From positions 124,001 to 188,000 of the forward strand of contig JACATO010001456.1 of assembly GCA_018389105.1 (NCBI GenBank): a DNA stretch of 64,000 nucleotides. The letters are read 5' to 3'. Position numbers and translations under genes: made by a program. The notes below the pieces were generated by a model that saw only the letters and a list, made by a program, of their open reading frames with translations, ran no database searches and was not told the DNA's origin. Numbering within the stretch: position 1 is the stretch's first letter; each line of letters opens with the position of its first letter. Origin of the DNA: Nautilus pompilius. Its lineage: Eukaryota; Mollusca; Cephalopoda; Nautilida; Nautilidae. Positions 50,001 through 61,320 of the stretch are shown here, one piece after another.

Positions 50001-50283
50001 GCCTCCCCGGGGTAATTCCTTCTCGGCATTCTTCCTAAGCCAGCCGCGAGGAGGAGCTCTGAGGGAAGGGAAGTAGTAGGATTTTGCAGGTCTGGACTGA
50101 CGCCTCCCCTTCTAATTCAGCTTGATTTCGCTCGAAGGAAAAGTCCTGACCCGCTCCAGTTTTGCTTTAAAGAGTTGATTCCTTTTTACAAATTGTATTT
50201 ACCGTTTCGAGGTTTTTACTCTTTTCTACGTTTTGATCCGGCTTACTCTTCGCCATCTATGCTTCTGTTCTACTGAGTACAGC

Positions 50284-50284
<1 letters not shown>

Positions 50285-50348
<64 letters not shown>

Positions 50349-50711
50349 AGAGAGAGAGAGAGAGAGAGAGTATGATGAGAGATAGACAGAGAGAGAGAGG
50401 AGAATGGAGAGAGAGACAGAAGAGAGGAGAGAGAGAATGGAGAGAGATAGAGAGAGAGATGGAGAGAGAAGATGGTGAAGAGATAGACTAATAGATAGAG
50501 AGAGATGGTAGTGAGAGATAGATAGATAGATAGATGAGAGAGAGGAGAGAGAGAGATTGGTGAGAGATAGATATCGATAGAGAGAGAGATGTGAGATATC
50601 TCGAGAGAGAGAGAAATAAGAGAAGATGGTTGAGACTGATCGATAGATAGATTATATTGTGTCGAGATATATATCTAGATAGAGTAGAGAGATTTTTCGG
50701 ATATATAGACT

Positions 50712-50744
<33 letters not shown>

Positions 50745-50867
50745 TCTAGAGAGAGAGAGAGATAGAGAGAGATGAGATATTAGATAGATCGATAGAGATA
50801 GATAGATGGTGAGAGATAGATATATAGATAGATAGATAGAAGATGGTGAAGAATATAGATCATAGAT

Positions 50868-50901
<34 letters not shown>

Positions 50902-51112
50902 TGAGAGATAGATAGATAGATAGAGAGATATGGTGAGAGATAGATAGATAGATAAGATAGCATGGTTGAGATATGATAGAGATAGAGAGAGCGAAAGATG
51001 GTGAGAGCTAGATAGATAGATATAAGAGAGAGAGAAGATATAGAGGATAGCTAGATAGATCGAGAAGAGATAGATATCCTCGCTAGATGATAGAGATAAT
51101 AGAGAGAGAGAG
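50285..51112. repeat. Long GA / GATA microsatellite tract
   Basis: About 830 bp made almost wholly of GA and GATA units. It begins with about 60 bp of pure GA and continues into mixed GAGA, TAGATAGATAGA and GATGGTGAGAGATAGATA units. The GATGGTGAGAGATAGATAGA string recurs many times, so it is a higher-order unit. ORFs across it are low-complexity artefacts. Confidence 0.96.
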
Positions 51113-54100
51113 AGGTTAACATGTGGTAATGTTTGAAGTCACAAAAACTAATCGTCTTGGTATAAAATACACATAATTCAGCAGATATTACAAATAAATT
51201 TTCTTCCATAATATACGAAATAATAAATAACTCACCTCAAGCAACACAGCCCAGGAGGATGCAACTTCACTGGTAGTGCGCACGCGATCCAGAGACCGTT
51301 TGTCGTCCTGTTTTCACCCGGTTTCAGATAACAAAAAGGTATATTCCAGGCCGCACTACCAAGCATTTTTCAACTAATCGAGCTAAAAATATCTGCCCCT
51401 GCTCTGCGCGATGGTCCATGAAAGAAGCGCTTGAGGTTATTTATCAATGTATTGCTATTATTTCCCAGACAATCGCCGATCAATATAAAGATCTGAGTGC
51501 AGAGAGTTCAGGTTATAGACGCTGACCTCAAACAACCGCGCCATCAGTCAGAAAATATTTGCCTAATTCTTTAGAAGGTAATAAGCATAACAAACGACCC
51601 GATCCATCCCGAAAGTTGCTCCACATCTTCGACACGGATATAGACAAACAACAGAATACGCGGTCACATGTGGAAGCACGTGTCCGCCCTACGCTAACGT
51701 ACTATTTTATGCGGGAACAAACTCGTTAGTCTGTTTTGTGTATTTCTGGTCCATTGACCGCTAAAGTTGGGGAGCCAAGCTCGGATCGGCTCTGTTTGAG
51801 ATGCCCACCTCCCAGGTATACAGTCTCTTTACACTCTTCACTCTCACCGACTTTCTTTAACCCTAACACCCTTCACAGACCCTAGAAAGAGAGGGGATTG
51901 TTCGCTGCCAGCGTAAATACGGGGCTTGATCGGACCGACAAAAGAATATAGCGCCCAGGTAAAATGAGTTAATCGAGATTTACAGTTAAAACAAATGACT
52001 TCATTATTAACAGATATAATAAATAAGTAAAAGGTTATCTGGATATTTAAACTTGAGCCGATTTTTCCTTCGTCTTTCATCGAAGCTATAAAAGGTAATC
52101 AGCATTTAAGCATCGCATTTTCTTTGTGTATTTTCCTTATGTTTCCCTCTCCTGGCAGAAATAACTCAGTTTGTACCACTAACTTAGCATCTCCCCTCTG
52201 GTTGGAATCGCTTGGTACCGTTGACATAAACTGCTCCAGTACAGGTCGTCGGCATTATAGATTTATGATCGTACCAACACCTGTTTAAACCACTCGTAAA
52301 AACATTTCCTTTGTTTAACAGCACGCGCTCTCTACCCACAAATTAAAAGCCTTTCCCCATTTCCCCCAATGAACCCTGATTTCTTATTCTGTATGAGGCA
52401 CATGAGCATAGTTCTTAGGCGTTCCGAATTATGGAAGCAAAGCATTTGTTGTCTTGATGACGGTGCCCATCTGCTTAGCGCCATCTGGCGGATCACAGTT
52501 TCCTAAACAAAGTAAAGTAAGTAAATCGTTTATCCACGTATAATCCGTTCATCGAAATGGAATCTACCGTTGTCACAATCGTAAATTACAGTTCAGTCAC
52601 CTTTTCGCTATTATCTTGTTTCGATGTAGCTGAGCATCAGCGCCTTCTGTTCTCTTGGCTGCGCCGTGCGCACAGCGCCACATAACTGACGTCACGGCTC
52701 TGATGTTTGAATTCATCGCACCCGATAATACAAATCGGGAAAACGTTTTTTTTTTTTTTTGTGATAGTAACTATCGCAACTGAAATGTGCGCTCCAACTG
52801 TTATAGTAAGTTCAGCTGTAAATATACTTCATCAGATCTTCATGAAACAAACGTTCTGACCATAACTAAAACCCGGAAACTGACAAAATAGGGAGTTGTT
52901 CAGTATTGTTTAGCTTAAAAGAGAAACAAAAGCCTCTGTCAGCTGTGACATCACCCATTAGCGCACCAGTTACGACAGGCAGTGCGCGAAACGTGAACTT
53001 AATCTCTAATGAACGAAATGAAGATCAAGTTAACCCTGACTTGACATGGAATTCTTATAATATTTTATATAACTGAAATCTAGTGCCATGTATGTGACAG
53101 CTCGTTATGTTATCTTTAAAGAGGGAATTAACTTGACTATTGGTTCACCGTGAAAAGGCTATTTACTTGAAGGTCGCTCAGATCTGATAAAGAAGTAGTT
53201 TTGCTTTGTTTTGTTTTTTTTTTTAAATTTCGTTGACGCAATGATACACGGTGGAAAGTTCTAATGTGATATTTCCGGGAGGCGGTAAATCGGCACCCTA
53301 AGAGAGTACGTGATGCGACCGTCAGGAAAGATGAGGGAGTTTTTTTTTCAGCTGGACCCGATTAAGCTTTTAGGATAACGAGTCCGGACGATGCAAAGTT
53401 ATCCACACAACAAGTTCTTTAGTACGATCTTATAGGACTAAATTTGGGTGGAATGTTAGTTCTTGTAATAGGTGGAGAACATTCGGCCCCCTTTTCTAGT
53501 CAGGTTACACGTGGAATGGTCCGTTATAATGTTTGCTGCCAAGTTAAGACGCAGCGTTACATCTTCTAGCCTGGTCACACGCCTCAGGAAATCAGATGCC
53601 CTGGAACAATTAAGAATACGAGATAAGGTATATTTTTCGACAGACACTCGGGAACACACACTAACAGAATAGTGGCTAAGACCAACGGCCTAAGCTTCCT
53701 TACCCTTATAGCGTCTTAAGGACATACAGAGAGAAAACTCTGTTCTAGAGGGTCCAGCCTGGATAAACCTACCCCTCCTGAGCGTATTAGATTACGAAGG
53801 AGTTGGGTAGCCCGCTGCTCTCGCTAGGATGAGGTACACTAACACTAAAAAATAATACAGGTCGAAATAAGACCTCACTTATAAACAGCTGAGGCGGCCG
53901 GTCGTGGAACCAACCCAGCTCCCACCACCACACTTGCAACTTCACACACAAGCCCCAAAAATTGCACCACACCCCCCAAAAAAGACCAATAGCCAACAGC
54001 AGCCGTGTGCGTCAGCTCGAGCGCCCCCGCCTACACTGATGCATAATTTTTGTGTGGACTCCGAAGCTTACAAGGTAAAAGTAGCGTAGTTCGGCGAATT

Positions 54101-55185
54101 TCCCGCTAGGAGCTGTTGTTAAGCCCGCGCCATGTAAGACAGGCTCTCTACCCTTAAGCCGTCTGTAGTCTAACTACTGGACTACGGAGCCGCCCATGGA
54201 AGGCATCGTATTTGGGGAAAAAAAAGGGGGAGATTTTACAAAACTTTTAAAATCTTGATGTTTTCTCTCCTGTTCACCAATACGAAAATATTACGCCAAC
54301 GTTCACCAGACTACATTACAATCTGGTTGTCTACTCTATCGACCGCAGATATCTTTGCGGATTCCGAACTCGAAAACTCTGACCTCCATCTGAAAGTCTA
54401 GGACCCACCATTATTAATTTTGAGGGGTGGGTGGGTGGTGGTTCCTGTGCATGGAAAGAATTAAAATCTATGCGAAACTTGACTCAACCACTACTAGTTT
54501 CCATCATATTACGTCCCGCCCCCCCGGGTACTTCCGCGTTATTTACGTTTAAGAAATAATCAAGAAATACTGTAGAAGTAAATTATTCCGCCGGAACCAG
54601 ATTTTCGTGGATTACGGACTTTTTGTGAGATGGCGAGAAGATGGTTCGAGGATTTTGATATCCAAATTAAATTTATAAAATTTTCTAAATGTTGTCTTTT
54701 TTTTTTAAAAAAAATTTCAGAATGTTATTAAAATTAGAACCATACGATTCGCCTGGAAGAAGTGGGCGCTGTACTGCAAGTTACGTGCATGAAATACAAA
54801 AACCAATTAACGCTCACCGTGAAGCTAATTCAAGTAAACCCTTCTCCTGGCTCCGTCATTAAGATGCTGGCAAGGACTGAGATACAAGAGCAGCCCGGAA
54901 ACTTGCAGCTCACTACCCTGATACACGAGAACAATTTATTGACTGTGTAAAATGCCCTTTTCAGAAACGAGAATGTGCCACCAGAGCTTTCTGGTAACTT
55001 TAACCTGAAATATATCAATTTGGATTTCACAATGCACTATGGAACTTAATGGAAACATAGCAGTTTGGCGTTACTGGACTTGGCGATAAAGAGAAATTCG
55101 GCATGTTAAGGGATCAACTGCTAATGGAAATTCAGTAATGGAAATAATTATCAAAACAGAAAAAAAAACAAAGTGGGTGTCCAAT
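51113..55185. other. No supported gene
   Basis: Intergenic DNA with short ORFs lacking recognised domains. TGACGTCA occurs at about 52688-52695. A tRNA-like SINE head on the minus strand lies at about 54199-54161. Homopolymers are at 52745-52760 and 54696-54714. Confidence 0.4.
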
Positions 55186-55189
55186 GCAA

Positions 55190-55450
55190 ATAACACGTGA
55201 CAGAATGTGCTTCATGTGCAAAAATTGAATTGCTTCATAGGAGAGTCATGTGTTGATATAGTGCACAGTGATTGGCTGCCACCCAGGCAGTCAGAAAGTG
55301 ACACATGCGCAGAAAGATTATAAAAGTATATAAGCAGTGATGGCATTGGCTTATGAAGTGAAGGCTTCTCCGGCCGGCGTACTGCAGCTAGACTTCGTGT
55401 TGCGAGAGGAGCTGTATGCAAGATTCTGAAGAGGGTGCGCGAACCAAAAT
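55190..55450 (+). promoter_or_regulatory. TATA-containing promoter-like or solo-LTR-like sequence
   Basis: A compact stretch contains a CCAAT-like GTGATTGGCTG (about 55268-55278), GCATGCGCAG-like sequence (about 55303-55312), then ATTATAAAAGTATATAAGCAG (about 55317-55337) about 30 bp before a likely start region. This order recalls LTR promoters of invertebrate retrotransposons. No partner LTR, primer-binding site or ORF was found. Confidence 0.2.
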
Positions 55451-58400
55451 TCTACGGTGATAAATCGATAGCCTTATGAAAGCAAAGCAAAGGATCCACT
55501 TACAAAATATTTTCAACCTTCTAATTAATGAATGCTTTATCATAACGAACTTGGCGTATCATTAAGACAAAAAGGGGGCAGTAGTGAAACAATTAGATTG
55601 CAAAGAAACAATGGCCAAGTCACATCCAGGTCAAATCGCCGGTGTCCGAGAGTGGCATCGGGTAGTTTCTATTCTCCGACATCAAGCAAAAAGGTCAGGG
55701 CCTGTTGTCATTTTCTGGGATGCTGTCGTGCTATATAATTCACCCTTTCATTACTAGTTCGTCTATTTAGCCGACGACGCAATAAAGTTTCAGAAGTTAA
55801 CGAACTACATATTGTTTTAATTATGGATAAACGAGTATTTATATATAACTTCCTCGAATTAACTTTCTGTTCTAGGTTTGAAACCGCTAAAATAACGTAA
55901 CTCAACACTGTTTTGTTTTTTATGAGTTAGAATCCATCAAGAGAAGTGGTTCAAAGCGAACGGTTCGCTGACAAGGTTCGAGTAAAGTCTTCATATTCTG
56001 CGGCCAAGCCATCCATCGTCTTCAGAAGGGACGGGCACGGTGTCGAAACTTTTAGACAGAAATATCGCTTTGTAAACCTATTTTAAGTTATTGTTGCACC
56101 ACCATTCCATTCTAATATTCATAATTATTGGCTGTTTGGCTGAATCTCTTATTTATATTATGACGCCATTAATAATCTTCAAGTTTGATATAATAGTTTT
56201 GCGTCGAATTATACATACCTTAAGTAGAAAGAAAAGGCTTTAAAATATTTTTAATGTAATTTTAATCGCGATTTAGTGTTTTTATTATTACTAGTTTACA
56301 CAAGGGTATTTATTGTAAAGAATTAGCTAACCTTTAATTATTTTTGCTTTTTGAAGCATCTTTTCATGCCTCAGATCTCAAAATCAACCAACTGAAACAA
56401 TTTGAAACAGACATCTAGAAAATAAACAATTAGATCTGCTCATTGAAGTTACTGGTGTCTGCATAACCATAAAGAAGGTTAAGGTTTGAATTTTTAAAAA
56501 CGTTTTAGTCATGCAAACAACGCATTAGAGAATAGGGAGAAGAAAGGTAATCCTAGGACACCCCAACAACAGCACAAACTACAAGTAGTCTACTGGGAAA
56601 TTCACAGCAGAACTCATCTTCTGCCTGCTTTGAGAGTTAGAAGCCATCAGTGATGCAACATCAGAAAATAAGTTAGCAGCTCAAAGGATGAATCTGAACA
56701 GATGAAAACTGCAATGATTAACTAGCGAGATTCAAGGAAAAGAGGACTGGTATATTGTATTGTTATATAAGACAGTTCATTAAAAGTTGTTTCAAATGGG
56801 TTAATTACTAAAGGCAACAAATCAAATATTACATCATCACTATGTACATCATGAATGTTTCAAAATATTGCTAAGTTATTACATAAGGATGCTAAAGGCA
56901 ATCTTAATTCCAACTTGAAAAATCATCGATTTTTAATTTACAGTTTTATACAACAATTACAAGTTAATTTGATTGACACAGATTTCAATATGACAATTCA
57001 CTCGTAATTTGTTTTATGGACGATAATTCTGGCACGGCTGCCACTGAAAAAGCTTTGTTGCAGTAATCGATTTTCATTTTACATTTATTGTTGTTATTTA
57101 TGCCTTTGTTTGAAGGTTTATGAGCAAGAACAGCCATGCATGCCTACAACCTATGACAGAATATTACCGAACACGATGTGTCGCTGATTATATAAAACAC
57201 AATTTAGTCCAAAGCCAAGAGCCGGAGGTAAATTTCAAGTCTTCTTTCAAGAAGTGCGAACAAAGGAAGAAATTGGTCAACTTTGCTTTGCTATTAAAAA
57301 ATATCTGATGGGCTGTAGTGCCTAGCTTGTATGCTTTTTTTTCAGAAACTTCACTCTTGCATGCCAAAACGCTAATCGCAGAGCCCTACCAAAATTTAAA
57401 GGATCTTCTGAAAGATCCAGTTTGAGAGTTGACACTGATATCAAGACATCAGAATAGCATTTGAACAGCTGCGAAAAGAACGACGCAAACATATCAAAAA
57501 CTTCTCAGAAAGACCTCCTGCGTGCCTAAAGAAGTTTGTCCAGGACGCCACTGTGAAGGAAGTAAGGAGTGAGGACTCAAGATAGTGGCCCTTGCTATGG
57601 TTCTAAGTCTGCTGAAGTGAGGGATAGCAGCAAATAGATTCGGTTAGATCTTGATAGACGTCACACTGTCAGTTAGAAGCAGTTAAAAGACTGTTTGAAT
57701 TTATCTTCCAAATATTATTGAATGCTTGACTATCACCTGTCTGGACGCTCAACTTTGCCGATCTGTGGCAATGCACGGAACTGGCTACCTGACAGAACAC
57801 CAGTCAGAATGAGCTGCACTCTTCAGCGAAAACCCCAAAGAGCATCAGAAATAACCTTAAAGTGATTTTTTTAAGAGTCGCTACTTGAAGAAAGATCACA
57901 CAACGTAAGCTCTCTTACACAACTCTATTCTTTTTTGAAAAATTCTCTAAAAGAAGCAGGCAATCCGAAAATTCTATGCAAGTGGTAAACATGCACAAGA
58001 GAAAGACAGAGCTTATCAATGAAACAAAATTCAAATTATTCTGAAAGACAAGATGGACTGAGAAGCAGAGAACTCTATAGGTTTTAATGGAATGTAAAGC
58101 CTTTCTGGAATCTATCTGGTACAGAAGAGTTTGTGAAGATCATGGACTGAAGAAACGTATAAATCATCTTGTCTTCAAAGCGTGTTTCTAAACGATTCTT
58201 CACTGCTCTGAGTACAGTTGGGGCCTAAGCAAGAAATTTTAAGGGTCCACACTGATGTTAGAGACGATCAGATTGAATTTGACACTGTGGGAGGAAATTT
58301 TAAAAATGGAAGAATTAGCAAAGCTTAGATCTCTTAAACTTCTAACACAATGCGGTGGGCAGACAGAAAGAAAGTGAAAAAGAATGGTTTAAACGTTTTT

Positions 58401-60300
58401 GGACTTTTTTGTCCAGCAGTGTAGCAGGCCGGGTAGAGCTCGCGAGCCGGGTCGTTCACACCCGGAGCCTGATTCCGCCATTACTCTTTGTGATCAACCA
58501 GTTTTTGATGTTATCCTGAGCTATAACGAAAGACATCTGCCATCTCCACGTCGCCTCTAACAAGAAGTTAGACTCTGAAAACTTATGTAGAGAACCAGGA
58601 CGAAGAACTTGCTTTCTCATTGGCATGTTAGCTGTCAAAAAGGACGTGCCCGTCGGGGTACTCGGGCGTGACCAGAATCCGTGACCTTCTCTTCCTGACA
58701 TCGCTCACTTCAAGCAGAGTCGGGAGAGAAAATTCGTTCCCGAAATTTATATTTAAAAAAAAAACTGCGAAACTTTAGGGACTTAAAGCCTGGGAGTCAG
58801 GTCGCCGCCAACCTGCCTCAGCTGTTGGAGACTTTTCGTCACCACTAAAATCACACCCTGGACCCATCCCTGATAACGATGCACAGAGTAAAATGTCTCG
58901 CAGAGATACTTATAAAAAAAAGAATAAACGTAACAAGGGATCTTACTGCGACTATTTTTTCAATAATTGGTTTACTTATCAGTTAATGCAATAATTAAAA
59001 AACCATTAGAGCTTATTTAACGGCTGAAAGGGATATAAACAGTTACCACTATTACTATTAACCACTATGGCCGTGGTTCACATGTAAATTTATTACCACA
59101 AAACTTTAGCTTGGGTAGCAATAAGGATATTCAAAAATGCTAATTATTTTGAAAACTCCTTCTGGTATCCTCTCCACATCTCCAATTCAAATGGTAAATC
59201 TAGAGATTTAAATCGTTTTATATGTCCTAAAAACTTTGAAACAATAAAGTAGGATACTAAAACTATATAGCTGCAAGTAATTAGATTTAAATCTTTGTAC
59301 GTCATCTTCAGATAATCAGTCATTGAGAATTTCTAAAGCGAGGACATCATCACAGTTTCTTCCAGTACTCGGATTTTACTATGTCTACACATAAAATCGC
59401 AAAAACACATTTTTCTGTTTATATTAGACGTTCTTCTTAACAAAGCACATGTTGTTTAGTATCGCAGTAGAAGATTATTACATCATGAGATGTTATGCTT
59501 AATACCAGGTATTGCTGGGGATAATGCAGAGAGAAACATTTGGTCTTTGAATCTTTTAGGCAAACACCTGGCACAATATTATCTCCACCGCCTTTTTCTT
59601 TACAGGGAGAGTAGCCTGATACCTGGTAACTACGCATGTCAAGTAAATTTGGCTTGTCAAGCTACAGTGTATGGCAGCAAGTGCGTGCTTGGATTATGCG
59701 TCTCGGTTATCACGAGACACTTAAAAACACCCACACTAAGCCTCGTTACTCACAGTCTTGAAAATCGAGTCCAATTTCTCACTTGTGATAGTCATGCATG
59801 AAGCATGCTGGGGAAAACAAGAACAAGAACCAAAAAAAAAAAAAAAATCAAAGGCAACAAAACACTGAAAAGGAAGACGGCTTCGCGTCGTCTGTGATCG
59901 TGAGGCGAGTCGACGTTAATAGAAAGTATCTAATCATCAGCGATTTAAGAGGATCATCGAACTGCTGAACAGCCTCTCTCTCTACAAGTATATCATAAAG
60001 CGAAAACATGCGGAGTAAAATATGTTGAGTACAAGATATTATGCGAGAACCCTCTCACAGATATAGACAAGCATTGTGGCAATGAAGTTTTTTAAAAAAT
60101 GTTTTAATCAGTCTGCCATTCAAGAGAGTTTAAAGAAGATTTGTTGGTCACCTGTGCGAGCAAAACAGTTCTACGGTACTCTTTATTATTGCCAGGACTG
60201 CTATTTTTTTTAAAAAAAGTAATTCAGTTTTCTGTGAAGGTAACAAACACAGTGAAAGGATAGTTTGTTTTTTTTTTTAATTTAAACATGGTGTAGTTCT
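55451..60300. other. No supported gene; AT-rich with possible element debris
   Basis: At 55567-55670 one plus frame (ETIRLQRNNGQVTSRSNRRC) faintly resembles the linker after a Tc1 helix-turn-helix, but it is too weak to call. The 57.1-58.4 kb interval has a somewhat coding-like texture without an open frame or a recognised protein and may be an unrecognised decayed element. The rest is AT-rich. Confidence 0.35.
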
Positions 60301-60324
60301 TTCATCAGTGCAACTGAAAAATTG

Positions 60325-60640
60325 CCTTATGGATGAATTAAAGGCATCTGTACATGGCATATAATACACTTTCGGTCGCTGTCTAAGCCACATTTGCACC
60401 GTTTGTTGGACCTCCTCATCACTGGCGTATCTTCGCTCGCGGAAGCCGTTTTACAGTCGCCCAAAAAGGGGAAGGCGGATGGGGCGAAATCCGGGCTGTG
60501 GGGGGGGGGGGAATCTGGTAGACGTTCGAGGGGCAGCCTGTTCAAAGTGTCGATGTTCGCCCGTGCACTGTGTGTGGTCTTGCATCGTCATGTCGCAACA
60601 AAACATCCTGTGACAGTCTTTCACGCCGTTTTCTTTCGAG
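60325..60640 (-). pseudogene. Mariner-like transposase C-terminal fragment
   Basis: On the minus strand the frames give SQDVLLRHDDARPHTVH (about 60622-60572) and then, after a frame break, PPPHSPDFAPSAFPFLG (about 60511-60461). A further shift gives RERRYASDEEVQQTVQMWLRQ (about 60446-60384). These match the LLHDNARPHTA, HPPYSPDLAPSDFHLFG and following helical block of mariner transposases. The third catalytic position, normally Asp in APSD, reads Ala here. A run of eleven G near 60500-60510 on the plus strand probably contributed to a frame error. It is truncated, with no ends recognised. Confidence 0.72.
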
Positions 60641-61309
60641 TGGGTGACCTCGAGTGTTTCTCTATTAGGTGGGAAAACGTCACACCACTGAACATGACTC
60701 TACGCCTCACGTAAGTTGAAGGAATTGTTTCTCTGAGACTCGGAAAGCAAAAGCAACACGGATTTTCTAGAGGATGGTCTCGTTTGGAAATTCGGGTATC
60801 GCTCTCTGGCGTCTAGGTCGATCTTCATTCACCACTGCCGTTTGTTTGGACATTCTAGAACCAGTCCACATACTCTCACACTTTTCCCTGCACTATCAGT
60901 CCTCCTCATCTGGTGCCGATATTCTGCAGTAGAGTTTAGTTGGTGAAACATTGGTCAACAAGTATTTTTCATCAAGCATATGTCAAGGTGTACTTAGTGT
61001 AGTTTTCAATGCGGATTTCAAATATACAATTAGTTTTTTGACATCACGTACAGTTTTCAAGATGAGAAAGTTTTTTGGTTTTAGCTCATGCATTATATAG
61101 AAATTCCAATTAATGACGTGTGTGCATGTATTTCATTTACATCATGGAAACATACCTTTAAAATAAACTACATTATTCATTGCTGCATAGTTCAGATGCA
61201 ATATTTCATCATCTTAAATTGTCCAGTCATAATTGGTCTGACGAAATATTTCATCATCTCAAATTCAATATAAGTATAAACCGTTGTATCTATTTCCTTA
61301 CTTGTTTTA
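60641..61309. other. Upstream flank of the 61.3-kb ORF
   Basis: No coding sequence recognised. A CTTGTTTTACAG/TG acceptor-like site just before 61310 suggests that an upstream noncoding exon and intron may lie here. Confidence 0.35.
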
Positions 61310-61320
61310 CAGTGTTAACA

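Noticed and set aside
55567-55670. Possible Tc1 linker segment (ETIRLQRNNGQVTSRSNRRC)
   Set aside because: The resemblance is limited to a basic stretch of about 20 residues, with no helix-turn-helix or catalytic block nearby.
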